From contig OZ241384.1 of assembly GCA_965200805.1 (NCBI GenBank), forward strand, positions 806,001-870,000: 64,000 nt of DNA, read 5' to 3'. This document shows positions 17,267 through 26,729 of the stretch, piece after piece. This DNA is from MPNP01 sp026709725 (GTDB taxonomy: Bacteria; Pseudomonadota; Alphaproteobacteria; Rhodobacterales; Rhodobacteraceae). A program made the position numbers and the translations under genes. Under the pieces are notes generated by a model that was not told the origin of the DNA, did not search any database, and was given only the letters and a program-made list of their open reading frames with translations. Every line of letters begins with the position of its first letter. Positions within the stretch are counted from its first letter, which is position 1.

Positions 17267-17756
17267 AGGAGGTATCCTCAGTGTTGATCGGTCATAAAAT
17301 GTGTCGTTTCAATCAAAAAATAAACAATATGTCAGAAAAATGGCGATTCGCCATCTTTTAGACTGAGATACTACCGTGCGATCAGGCTACTTGCAGCCTT
17401 GTCGTCGGAGCACTAAATGGAGGCGGACAGGGCACGATGTTTCGGATCTGCAGATCCGCCTATCAACTGGTCTTTGACATCTTGGTCTGCCACCATCAGT
17501 TACGATCATACAAATCTTGTCAAAAAACCTTTTGGCGGTCAACACAGAATGGCAGATTCAGACAACAGTCACCCGGGTGCTTGGTCATATGGAGCCGTGT
17601 CATATGCCGGGGCAAGCATCCCGCCGAATGACGCCTGTGACATTATCATGCGAGAACTTCGTTCGAACGCACTGGCCAATGTCAAACGCTGATCCACTCT
17701 TCATCATCCCTCCGTATCCGCAAGAAGCACGACCTCATCAAAATCAGCAGCAGATC
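17267..17756. other. Leader region of the RpiR-type regulator
   Basis: 490 bases without a supported gene. It holds a short hairpin ATGGCG-ATT-CGCCAT at 17340-17354 flanked by A and T runs (AAAAA before, CTTTT after), which could act as a terminator in either direction. Codons continuous with the regulator extend upstream to 17517 but lack family resemblance. Confidence 0.4.
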
Positions 17757-18635
17757 ATGATCAAGATCCTTGATGTCATATCCCAGATACGAAGGCTGGA
17801 CGGAACATTCCACAAGCGAGAGCAGCGTGTGGCTGACTTTGTGCTCTCGAATCTGGAGCAGGCAACACGCCTCACACAAAATGAAATTGCGGAATCGGCT
17901 GAAGTTTCGGTCGCGACTGTGAATCGGTTTTGTCAAACACTTGGCTGCGAGGGCTACCGTGACTTCAACATCAGGCTCGCGCAAAGTGTCGCGGTCAGTC
18001 TACAGTATCTGGGCGGACCAAGCCGGACGGATTCCGAGTCTGAGCAGCTCATAACGCAAGTCTTTGGTGCGCTCGTCGACACCCTCAACCTCGTACGCTT
18101 CCAGCTTGTCAACGATACCATTCAGCAAAGTGTTTCGTTGCTGACAACTGCAAGGCGGATTTCGTTCATTGGCGTTGGTGGAGGTTCTGCGAACGTCGCC
18201 CGCGAAGGAGCCAACAGGTTCTTTCGTCTCGGGATTCCGACAGAGGCTCATGCAGATGGATACTTTCAGCGTATGCTCGCTTCAACCCTGTCTGAAGGCG
18301 ATGTCATATTCGCCATATCCGCGAGTGGTCACCCGGCCGAGCTTGTTGACAGTGTTGCAATTGCCCGACAGTACGGTGCCAGATCAATCAGCCTGACCAA
18401 GACTGGCACACCTCTTGCCAAAGCCGCTGACATCACGATTGGTGTCGACATTCCCGAGGATCAGGATATCTTCAAGCCGTCAGCCTCACGGCTTGTCTTC
18501 ATGGCCATAATTGATGTGCTTGCCGCGGGTACTGCGCGCAAGCGACCGGAGATGGTGAAAGAATACATGCGTCGTATCCGGACCTCTATCGTCTCCGTTA
18601 CAGAAGACACTGGACCAAAACCAATCGGCGATTGA
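17757..18635 (+). CDS. MurR/RpiR family transcriptional regulator
   Basis: 292 residues from ATG 17757; an ATG at 17679 in frame is possible but adds sequence without family features, and neither has a good ribosome-binding site. Residues 1-75 are the RpiR helix-turn-helix (KREQRVADFVLSNLEQATRLTQNEIAESAEVSVATVNRFCQ, quoted by landmarks LTQNEIA and SVATVNRF). A SIS sugar-phosphate-binding domain follows, with FIGVGGGSANVAREGANRF and ISASGHPAELVDSV. Such regulators sense a phosphosugar or amino-sugar. Alone on the plus strand, it may control the dpp/mlrC operon 3.3 kb away, from which it is now separated by decayed DNA. Confidence 0.88.
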   Translation: MIKILDVISQIRRLDGTFHKREQRVADFVLSNLEQATRLTQNEIAESAEVSVATVNRFCQTLGCEGYRDFNIRLAQSVAVSLQYLGGPSRTDSESEQLITQVFGALVDTLNLVRFQLVNDTIQQSVSLLTTARRISFIGVGGGSANVAREGANRFFRLGIPTEAHADGYFQRMLASTLSEGDVIFAISASGHPAELVDSVAIARQYGARSISLTKTGTPLAKAADITIGVDIPEDQDIFKPSASRLVFMAIIDVLAAGTARKRPEMVKEYMRRIRTSIVSVTEDTGPKPIGD

Positions 18636-19105
18636 GTGTGCGATCTGGGGTTCATCTCATCCCTGCCATCATTTGCCATGAATTCGGGACAATCATTGCG
18701 ACCCGCTTCCGGTCGGGGTCGACCCGCCCTCATCCGAAAAAGAGGATCCAGGGCCCGGATGATCGCGTCCATCTGCCGGCAGGCGGTCTGGAGATAGAAA
18801 TGCATAAGCGGGCGATGCATAAAACTGTCCCTGAAATCACGCAAGTCCGTCCGCAACGGCGAAAAGGTGTTGGTTTCCGTAGCGATTGATCCGAGGAAGA
18901 CATGTCTCGGGCTCATGATCGCCTCTTCAGGTCAATTCGGGGGGTCGAATCCAGCAGACTTTGCGTATAAGCATGTTGCGGTGTCTGGAAGATCTGCAAT
19001 TGATCAGTCGCGCCATTGCGAGAGTTTTCCCGTTGAGAAGCTGCACTCACTGCATGAAGGCAGATTGCAACCCTGCATCCATTTGTTTCATGCAAGTGGT
19101 TCCTG
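18636..19105. other. Non-coding stretch containing a duplicated gene scrap
   Basis: No gene supported. The middle (18822-18996) is the duplicated dppF/mlrC junction. The flanks on either side do not match the rest of the peptide operon, and open frames that run into the duplicate lose resemblance at its edges. Confidence 0.5.
18822..18996. repeat. Duplicate of the dppF/mlrC junction (dead copy)
   Basis: Gapless match to 9206-9380 with about five substitutions. On the minus strand it encodes the end of the ATPase (QIFQTPQHAYTQSLLDST..IDLKRRS, stop) and then the M81 start (SPRHVFLGSIATETNTF) with the same ATGA overlap, but both are cut off at the edges. It is therefore a non-functional scrap of a duplicated operon segment. 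Confidence 0.9.
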
Positions 19106-19652
19106 TCATTTTTTCAGAAGGTTGAACTCCTGACAGGACAGGATCAATGATTGAGGAACAGCTTCGCGAAATTTCTGACTCCGGCACATTCTCGCCGGTT
19201 CATGTACATGTTTCCTGCAATCACGGGGACGGTTCAGCTTGGGATAACTTCGGCAGTTTTCATCAACATCTTGACCATCAAGATAGGCAAACCACGTTTC
19301 GATTTTCCAGGTTGGAACAAATGCAGCGACCTCATCATCGCTTGCACGGGGATTGACACCTCTCTGGCCACATTCCCTGTCAAGCTCCTCGATTCGGCGA
19401 TGAGCACCCCAACTGTCGCCGTCAATCATCACGGCGAGATTTGACCGAACACGGCTGCGACGGCTGCGATACGCCTTGAGTTCTTCGGGAAATTTTTCTC
19501 TTACCTTACATGCTGTTCACCTGATCCCCCTCGGGGCAGGGGAACAGTCCGAATCCTGCGTTTCTCCCAACCCATCTTGGCAAAAACCGCAACATGAAAG
19601 CTGATTGCCGCTGATCCTCACAGAGCAAAATCAGGGCCGCCCTCCAACTCAC
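19106..19652 (-). pseudogene. Broken TOPRIM-like/DUF4276-like partner of an AAA ATPase
   Basis: On the minus strand a GTG at 19652 overlaps the ATPase stop as GTGA. It reads LILLCEDQRQSAFMLRFLP, shifts frame (near a T run) to KMGWEKRRIRTVPLPRGGSGEQHVR, meets a TAA, shifts again to EELKAYRSRRSRVRSNLAVMIDGDSWG, and runs through VAAFVPTWKIETWFAYLDGQDVDE to 19106. The CEDQ, MIDGD and IETW landmarks match the small protein that follows an AAA ATPase in many bacterial two-gene cassettes, with the conserved acidic residues of a TOPRIM-like nuclease fold. At least two frameshifts and a stop show it is dead. Confidence 0.7.
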
Positions 19653-20683
19653 GCCTCCCAGCCTCTTGCCAGGAGTTCGGAGAGTTTAAGGCTGTTTGCA
19701 GAAACATGCGATATTTCGGAAAGTTTTTTGAGCTGGGTTGCACCAGACCTTTCCCGAAGAAGGTGCACACCATGCTCAGCACCCAGAAAATCAATCACCT
19801 CGGGGTGGTGGGCACAAATGACGGTCTGGGGAATCGAATCTCCGCACCTGTCTTCCAGTTCCATCAGCCAGGGTTGAATTTCAGCCAGTGCGATATGGTT
19901 TTCCGGCTCGTCAAGAAGCAGTGTATAACCAAGCCCTGCAGACAGGTGGATCAGTGCGTACAATGCCATCAGTGCCCTCTGACCATCAGAGATCTCGTTC
20001 AATGGCAGTTCATACCGGTGGCCGGAGCCTGCAAAACTGACCATCAGTGTGCGTCTGTTCAATCCTGACTGCTGAAGACGTATCTGATCAAGACCATCAA
20101 TGACTTCCACAATTGATTTTCTGAATGCCTCGACCCGACCCGGATCGTCGAGTTGAACATGCTGATACCACGAACTGAAGTTGCTTGCATTTCTGTCAAG
20201 CAGGAGTTCAGGACGTGTCGTCTCCTGTTCGAAACTGGCGGGATAAAGGCCGCATACGAGTATTTTTCTCACAACATCCAAAAATTTTGACAGGCGCTGA
20301 TTGTCATCCCGTTCCGGAACACGGGCCATGGCTGAATCCAGCCAGTCTGCAGCATAGACAGGCCCCTCAGAGTGGTCGTCACGGAACAGTTTGACATTAC
20401 CCATTTGGAATTCAAAAAGCGGGCTTCCCCTGCTGTCGGTCAATGATTCATTCGAGATGCGCACGAGGTTCTGTCGCTTGTGATGCTCAACCTCCAGTCG
20501 GTAGCATAGCCTGTCCCCATAAAAATCGGCGTGGAGTTCGATGGTCTGAACACTTGCCAGTTGCCATGCCGTCCTGCTGCTTGGGGGGAACATCATCGGG
20601 TCCGTGATCTTGGCCCGGCCGCCAGCAGTTCACGAAGAGCATGCATGACATCAAGGATCGAGGTCTTGCCGACACCGTTGCGA
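19649..20683 (-). pseudogene. Truncated, frameshifted AAA ATPase (OLD/RecF-like)
   Basis: The 3' 315 codons are open (20596-19649) and carry an ABC-like signature (LNEISDGQRALMALYAL), Walker B YTLLLDEPENHIAL and an H-loop AHHPEV. Walker A, NGVGKTSILDVMHALRELL, lies just upstream at about 20675-20620 in another frame, so one frameshift occurred near 20605-20625. Coding resemblance stops exactly at the Walker A glycine, about 20681, where the sequence turns into a molybdenum hydroxylase gene on the other strand. Roughly the first 35 residues are missing. In intact form it would be the ATPase of an AAA/TOPRIM-like pair of probable anti-phage type. Confidence 0.8.
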
Positions 20684-22506
20684 CAGGCCGCAGCCGATGT
20701 CCGGCAATTGCTTCTGCATGCCGCCGCACGTGATCTCGTTATTGAGGCAGCAGTTCTCGAAACAGATGAGGGGCATATCATCAGCCCGGACGGCAGGCAT
20801 CATGCCTATGGCACATTCATTGCAACGGCCGCCACACTTGATCTGTCGGTATCGACACCCCTCAAACCACGCCATGCATGGAAATATATCGGGCAGGACT
20901 TCCCTCGCGTGGACGGCGTTGCCAAAGCCACAGGAACAGCCCTGTTCGGTATTGATGTCGACCTTCCTGACCTGCACCGGGCGGTGATTCGCCGCCCCCC
21001 CCTGTTGCAGGTGCCACCCTGCGCCGGCTTGATGCAGGCAAGGCCCGTGCGATGCCGGGTGTCATTCATATCTCGGAGATCAGTTTCGGGGTGGCAGTTG
21101 TCGCCAAGCAGTACTGGCAGGCGAAAACCGCCGCTGAAGCCCTTGAGCTTGACTGGGACCTGCCGGACCATGCTGACATGAACACGGACCGTATCAAGGC
21201 CGACTATAAAGCGGCCCTTGCAACCGATGACGGGGTGGAAACAGAAACGGACGGCGATCTTGAGGCTGGCTTTGCCGCGGCCCGTCGTGTCGTGAATCTT
21301 GAATTCTGGACTCCCTATCTTGCCCACGCGCCCATGGAACCCATGAACGCCGTCGTGCACATCCGGCCTGAACGGGTGGATGTGTGGTCTGGTACCCAAA
21401 GCCCGGCCGGAGCCCGGGGGCTCGTTGCCCGGACCCTCGACATTGATACCGCACGGGTCCACATTCATTCTACCTATATGGGCGGAGCCTTTGGGCGGCG
21501 CTCGGTGCTCGGTCATGTCATCGAGGCGGCTGAGGCGGCGGCGAGCGGCAAGCCGGTCCAGGTCCTCTGGAGCCGGGAAGATGACATCCGGCATGGATAC
21601 TATCGGCCCGCATCACTGATGCAGATCAAGGCCGGAGTGACAGATAAGGGTGTATTGACAGCATGGGAGGCAACGAGGGTTGGTGCCAATATTGAGCCGA
21701 ACCTGATCGGCCTTGCCCTGCCCGGCGTGTTGCCGGGACTGCCTGATCTCCTTGTTGATGCCGCCGAGAGGGTGGTGGACAAGACCACCCGCGACTGGAT
21801 TGTCGCTCCGATCAGTGTCGAAGGATTTTATGGTGACTATGCAGTCAAAAACCGCAGGATCCGGCATATCACCCGCGATCACGGAGTGCCCGTTCTTGTG
21901 TGGCGCTCAGTCGGTCACTCCCATACCGCATTCGCCAAGGAGTCGACAATTGATGCCCTGGCCCATGCCAGCGGTCTTGATCCTGTCGAGTTTCGCCTGC
22001 GCAATACAGCCATGAATCCCAAACTTGCCAGCGTCATCCGTGTGGCTGGTGACGCCATGCAGGCCATGCCTGTCGTTCAGGGCAGAGGCCTTGGACTGGC
22101 CGCCCACAACTCCTTTGGTTCATCTGTTGCCCAGATTGCCGAGGTCTCGGTTGGCAACGGTGCCATCATGGTCCACAAGGTCGTGTGCGTGATCGATTGT
22201 GGTCTTGCGGTCAACCCCGACATCATACGGAGCCAGATGGAGGGGTCCGTCATCTACGGATTGAGTGCTGCATTGCATGGGAATCCGGACATTGAGGATG
22301 GTGCAATTGTCGAGAGCAATTTCCATGACTATCCCATTCTGCGCATGGATGAATCTCCGGACATTGAAGTTATTCTGGTCGAAAGCGGCGAAGCGCCCAC
22401 CGGTGTTGGGGATCCCGGGGTTCCACCTGTTGCACCCGCCATTGCCAACGCGGTCTTCGCCGCAACGGGACAACGCTTGACCCGCCTGCCACTTTCGCTG
22501 GTCTGA
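20684..22506 (+). pseudogene. Molybdenum hydroxylase large subunit (IorB/isoquinoline 1-oxidoreductase beta type), 5'-truncated and frameshifted
   Basis: Coding begins at the junction (RQAAADVRQLLLHAAARDL), passes PRVDGVAKATGTALFGID, changes frame at a run of eight C (20995-21002), then is open to 22506 through APMEPMNAVVHI, WSGTQSPAGAR, YMGGAFGRR, WRSVGHSHTAFAKES and GDPGVPPVAPAIANAVFAATG. These are the substrate- and Mo-cofactor-binding landmarks of the periplasmic aldehyde/isoquinoline oxidoreductase subunit, which normally has 700 or more residues and an RR signal. About 250 N-terminal residues are gone. The [2Fe-2S] subunit is not in the window. Confidence 0.85.
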
Positions 22507-22619
22507 GAGCAGAATATCAAACTCCGAAGCCATGCCGATCCCTGCCAGCCTGTATCGTTTCCCCGCGCCCGTCAATCCTGCTGGTTATTGCGAGACAGAT
22601 ACTTGCACATATCCTCAAG

Positions 22620-22652
22620 CCCCCTGCGCCGCCTTCGTGGGGTCGCAGGGGG
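22620..22652. terminator. GC-rich hairpin between convergent genes
   Basis: Arms CCCCCTGCG (22620-22628) and CGCAGGGGG (22644-22652) pair over a 15-base loop between the molybdenum hydroxylase remnant and puuD. There is no following T-run, so termination is only suggested by position. Confidence 0.35.
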
Positions 22653-22781
22653 AAGTGCCTGAATCTTCCATACGCCATGACCGCAAAGGGAAATCCGGAC
22701 ATCTGCCCGTCCGGATGAAATGTTCTGTACTGTAATGGTAATGACCCCTCTGTTGCTGATGCCGGGGGCGTTCATAAAGTG

Positions 22782-24011
22782 CTATTCGTCATTGCGGAGG
22801 TTTTGGTGCCAGGTGCGCACGAAGGCGCGCTCGGAGGGGAGCATGTTGGTGAGATTGGCGGGGGGCATTGCGTCAGACATGCCGGACTGGAGGTAGATCT
22901 CCCTGGCGAGCTGGAGGACCTGATCGTCGGTTTCGAGAATGATGTTCTTGGGTGGCCATTGCATCGTGCCCCAGCTGGGTGTGCGGCTGTGGCAGACTGT
23001 GCAGCGTGTCTCGACAATTGAATGCAGTGCTGCGAGATCGGTCGTGGGCTGGCGGCCGGCGGCTTCAGCGAGTGATTCATCGCTGGAACCCGGGGGGGCA
23101 AGAGCCGAGAGCCACATGATGAGAATGAAAATGAGGGCGGTGAGAGCCCATGTCCAGTGCGGATGACCCTTGCGGGCGTGCACGGTGTTGAAATAATGCC
23201 GGATTGTTACACCCATGAGGAAGACAAGCGCGCAGATCAACCAGTTGTATTCGGTGGCGAAAGCCAGCGGGTAGTGGTTGGACAGCATCAGAAATATGAC
23301 GGGCAGTGTCAGGTAGTTGTTGTGGGTTGACCGCAACTTGCCGATGCGACCAAATTCCGGGCTGGGAGACCTGCCGGCCTTGAGATCGGCAACGACAGTT
23401 TTCTGGTTGGGGATGATGATCAGGAAGACATTCGCAGTCATGATGGTTGCCGTAAATGCACCCATGTGAAGAAGGGCTGCACGACCGGTGAAGATTTGAT
23501 CGTAACCCCACGACATGGCCACAAGCAGGACAAAGAGCAGAACCATGAGTGCTGTGGGACTGTTGCCGAGCCGACTCTTGCAGAGAAAATCATAAACCAG
23601 CCAGCCGATGGTCAGCGAGAGCGCCGAGATTCCGATGGCCTGCCAGAGCTCGAGATCCAGTTTGTTGCGATCAATAAGGTAGAACTCGGCTCCGGCCCAG
23701 TAGACGATCATCATGAGAACCAGACCGGAAAGCCAGGTGGCGTAACTCTCCCATTTGAACCAGGTCAGGTGGTCCGGCAGCTCTGGTGGAGCCACGAGAT
23801 ACTTCTGAATATGGTAGAATCCACCGCCATGCACCTGCCATTCCTCGCCATGCACTCCTTCGGAGGTGACCCGCGGCTTTCGCAGACCAAGATCAAGGGC
23901 AATGAAGTAAAAGGAGGATCCAATCCATGCGATGGCGGTGACAATGTGCAGCCAGCGGGCAGCGAATGAAAGCCAATCCCAGATAATCGCGGCATCCAGT
24001 GCGCTCAGCAT
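22782..24011 (-). CDS. puuD: Membrane urate hydroxylase PuuD (cytochrome c-linked)
   Basis: 409 residues. The first 310 form about eight membrane helices (WLHIVTAIAWIGSSFYFIALD at the start) of the PuuD urate oxidase domain. The C-terminal 90 residues are a cytochrome c domain with haem motif CTVCH (337-341) and a possible axial Met in SGMSDAMPP, placed outside the membrane. The enzyme turns urate into 5-hydroxyisourate and passes electrons to the respiratory chain instead of O2. It lies 49 bases after the hydroxyisourate hydrolase gene, the next enzyme in the route. Confidence 0.93.
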   Translation of the reverse strand: MLSALDAAIIWDWLSFAARWLHIVTAIAWIGSSFYFIALDLGLRKPRVTSEGVHGEEWQVHGGGFYHIQKYLVAPPELPDHLTWFKWESYATWLSGLVLMMIVYWAGAEFYLIDRNKLDLELWQAIGISALSLTIGWLVYDFLCKSRLGNSPTALMVLLFVLLVAMSWGYDQIFTGRAALLHMGAFTATIMTANVFLIIIPNQKTVVADLKAGRSPSPEFGRIGKLRSTHNNYLTLPVIFLMLSNHYPLAFATEYNWLICALVFLMGVTIRHYFNTVHARKGHPHWTWALTALIFILIMWLSALAPPGSSDESLAEAAGRQPTTDLAALHSIVETRCTVCHSRTPSWGTMQWPPKNIILETDDQVLQLAREIYLQSGMSDAMPPANLTNMLPSERAFVRTWHQNLRNDE

Positions 24012-24060
24012 GTCATGCGTCCATAAATCGGGATTTGTGTTGCGTTATGGGTCCCAAGGG

Positions 24061-24411
24061 TCAGCTTCCCCTGTATGTGGAGTAGCCGTACGGGGAGAGC
24101 AACAGAGGCACATGGTAGTGGTCATCACAGTCCATCGTGAAACAGATCGGGATTTTGGACAGGAATACGCCGGACAGAAGCGCGGAGTTGCGTTCGGCAT
24201 GATAGTCTCCGGCGTGGAAGAGCAGCTCGTAGCTGCCTGTGCGAAACTTGTTCTCCGGAAGAATGGGATGATCCGTTCGACCATCGCTATTGGTTATCAT
24301 GCTGCCAAGATGGACCCTCTTCCCATTCTCCAAACGGCAGAGATCAATGCGGATGCCGACCGCCGGGCGACCGGCGGCGGTATCAAGAACATGCGTGGTC
24401 AAATACCCCAT
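24061..24411 (-). CDS. uraH: 5-Hydroxyisourate hydrolase (transthyretin-like)
   Basis: 116 residues, normal length. N-terminal LTTHVLDTAAGRPA and C-terminal HYHVPLLLSPYGYSTYRGS with the YRGS tail are the family signature; His at THVLD, Arg, and the tail are active-site residues. It converts 5-hydroxyisourate to OHCU in the cytoplasm, directly after PuuD. A GGGGAG lies eight bases before the ATG. It sits between maeB and puuD on one strand; the OHCU decarboxylase gene uraD is not seen in the window. Confidence 0.95.
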   Translation of the reverse strand: MGYLTTHVLDTAAGRPAVGIRIDLCRLENGKRVHLGSMITNSDGRTDHPILPENKFRTGSYELLFHAGDYHAERNSALLSGVFLSKIPICFTMDCDDHYHVPLLLSPYGYSTYRGS

Positions 24412-24452
24412 GTGACATTCTCCCCTGGCTGCTGCATCAAATGTCCCGGCAT

Positions 24453-26729
24453 TTACCCATAACTGTCCACCGGCATCAGGGCGAGTGAGGAAATATTCAG
24501 CATGCCGCGCGCCGTTATGGCCGGAGTCACGATATGCGCCCGGTTGCCCATTCCCATCAGGATCGGCCCGACTTCAACACAGGGCAAAATGCTTTTGAGA
24601 AGGTTGCGGGCGGCACCGGCACCAACTGTGCTGGTATAGATGAGGGTGTTGGCCTTGCCTTGCAATCTTGAACTCGGCAGGATCGAATCCCGGGCGGCAG
24701 GGTTCAGGGCGGTGTCAGTATTCATCTCGCCTTCATAGACAAAATCGCGTGATTCCATATCAAGGAGCGCAAGGGCGGCCCGAGCCACACGACCGGATGG
24801 ACTTTCCAGATTGCCAAATTGTGAATCGGAGCAGATTGCGATCTGCGGTTCAATTCCGAATCGCTTCACATGCCGGGCCGCAGCGATCACAGTCGCAGCC
24901 AGTTCCTCCGGTGTCGGATCGGAATGGATATGGGTGTCCGCAATGAAGAGTGTTCCGGTATCAAAGGTGATAAGGGACATTGAACCAACAGGCTGTCGAT
25001 CAGGATCACCCAGCAGTTGGGTTACATAACGCAGGTGCCAGAGATACTGCCCCACGGTTCCGCAAATCATGCTGTCCGCTTCCCCCCGCTGCACCATGAG
25101 TGCCGCAATAACAGTGGTATTTGTCCTGACGATCGCACGTGCCAGGTACGGGGTCACGCCCCGACGCTGCAGGATGCCGTGATAGGCTGACCAGTAGTCC
25201 GGGAAGCGCTCATCGGATTCGGGATTGACAACCTCGAAATCCTGCCCGGGGACAATCGAAAGACCTGCCTTGTCAATCCGGTTCTGCACAACATCCGGGC
25301 GTCCAACGACAATGGGAATTCCGCGCGCCTCTTCCCTGAGCGTCTGAACAGTGTGCAGGACTCTTGCGTCCTCACCTTCGGCGAAGACGACCCGGCGCTG
25401 CTCCTTGCGGACGACATCAATGACCGGTCGCATGACCATATGGGACTTGTAGACCTGACTCTCAAGATAACTTGCGTATTCGTCAATATCGCGTGGACGG
25501 GTTGCGACACCCGTCTCCATGGCGGCGCGGGCCACTGCCGTTGCGACGCAGGGCATCAGGCGCGGATCAAACGGCTTTGGTATGAGGTAGTCAGGGCCGA
25601 ATGTCAGGGTCTCGTTATCATAGAACCGGCCCACTTCCTCGGTGGTTGTGATCCGGGCCAAACCGGCAAGTGCGACGGCACAGGCCCGCTTCATCTCATC
25701 GTTGATGCATGTCGCGCCGACATCGAGGGCCCCGCGAAAGATAAAAGGGAAACAAAGCACATTGTTCACCTGGTTCGGGTAATCAGACCGGCCTGTGCAA
25801 ATCAGTGCATCCGGGGCAACGGCCATCACATCTTCCGGTGATATTTCCGGAACCGGATTGGCCAGCGCGAAAACCATTGGCTGCTCGGCCATGCTCCTGA
25901 TCATCTCGGGACGAACAAGGTTGGGGCCGGACAGTCCGAGAAAATAATCGGCACCCACAAGGGCGTCCTCAAGCGTTGACAGGGCAGTCTCCCTGGCAAA
26001 GCGTCGCTTTTCTTCGGTAAGATTCGCACTTGATGGCTTGACGATCCCGGCCCGGTCAACCAGCGTGATATTTCCAGGTTGCACGCCAAGCAAAACCAGC
26101 ATGTTCAGACAGGCAATGCCGGCCGCCCCGGCTCCAAGCGTCACAATTCTGATATCCTCAATCGCCTTGCCGGTAATCCTGAGGGCATTGATTGTTGCTG
26201 CTGCCACAACGATGGCTGTTCCATGCTGATCGTCATGGAAAACCGGGATTGACATTCGCTCCTGACAGATTTTCTCCACCAGAAAACAATCCGGGGCCTT
26301 GATGTCTTCAAGGTTGATGGCTCCGAAGCTTGGTTCAAGACTGATGACCATTTCAGCAAGTTTTTCCGGATCCTGCTCGGCAATCTCAAGATCAAAGCAG
26401 TCGAGATTGGCGAATTTCTTGAAAAGAACGGCCTTGCCTTCCATCACCGGCTTTGCTGCCAGCGCCCCGATATTGCCCAGTCCAAGAACGGCGGTTCCGT
26501 TTGAGACGACTGCAACGAGGTTGCCCCTGGCGGTGTACCTGGCCGCATTGATGGCGTCCCGGTGAATCTCCTTGCAGGCCTCAGCGACCCCCGGAGAGTA
26601 GGCCAGTGCCAAATCACGACCTGTTGTGACCGGCTTGGTCGGGCGGATCTCGAGTTTCCCCGGCTTTGGATGTTCATGATACTGCAGCGCGTTCAGGCGC
26701 AGCGTCTCCTCCTGCATTCGTTCCGGCAT
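24453..26729 (-). CDS. maeB: NADP-dependent malic enzyme with phosphotransacetylase-like domain
   Basis: 758 residues from ATG 26729, which follows GGGGAGGTG by six bases; the ATG 21 bases upstream lacks such a site. Residues 1-430 are the malic enzyme (LALAYSPGVAEACKEI, Tyr/Lys catalytic region, NAD(P) fold TLGAGAAGIACLNML, LANPVPEI). Residues 440-758 are the phosphate acetyltransferase-like domain (RRVVFAEGED, SILPSSRLQGKANTLIY) that binds acetyl-CoA and regulates activity in rhizobial and enterobacterial MaeB. It decarboxylates malate to pyruvate, making NADPH. It is first in a row with uraH and puuD (41-base gap), an unusual pairing. Confidence 0.95.
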   Translation of the reverse strand: MPERMQEETLRLNALQYHEHPKPGKLEIRPTKPVTTGRDLALAYSPGVAEACKEIHRDAINAARYTARGNLVAVVSNGTAVLGLGNIGALAAKPVMEGKAVLFKKFANLDCFDLEIAEQDPEKLAEMVISLEPSFGAINLEDIKAPDCFLVEKICQERMSIPVFHDDQHGTAIVVAAATINALRITGKAIEDIRIVTLGAGAAGIACLNMLVLLGVQPGNITLVDRAGIVKPSSANLTEEKRRFARETALSTLEDALVGADYFLGLSGPNLVRPEMIRSMAEQPMVFALANPVPEISPEDVMAVAPDALICTGRSDYPNQVNNVLCFPFIFRGALDVGATCINDEMKRACAVALAGLARITTTEEVGRFYDNETLTFGPDYLIPKPFDPRLMPCVATAVARAAMETGVATRPRDIDEYASYLESQVYKSHMVMRPVIDVVRKEQRRVVFAEGEDARVLHTVQTLREEARGIPIVVGRPDVVQNRIDKAGLSIVPGQDFEVVNPESDERFPDYWSAYHGILQRRGVTPYLARAIVRTNTTVIAALMVQRGEADSMICGTVGQYLWHLRYVTQLLGDPDRQPVGSMSLITFDTGTLFIADTHIHSDPTPEELAATVIAAARHVKRFGIEPQIAICSDSQFGNLESPSGRVARAALALLDMESRDFVYEGEMNTDTALNPAARDSILPSSRLQGKANTLIYTSTVGAGAARNLLKSILPCVEVGPILMGMGNRAHIVTPAITARGMLNISSLALMPVDSYG

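Noticed and set aside
18461..18916. 151-codon minus-strand frame beginning like an M81 peptidase
   Set aside because: Only its first 32 codons, which lie in the duplicated scrap, resemble the family; the rest is antisense to rpiR.
18930..18950. GGGTCGAATCC, like a tRNA T-loop
   Set aside because: It falls in the copied dppF coding segment and no cloverleaf can be drawn around it.
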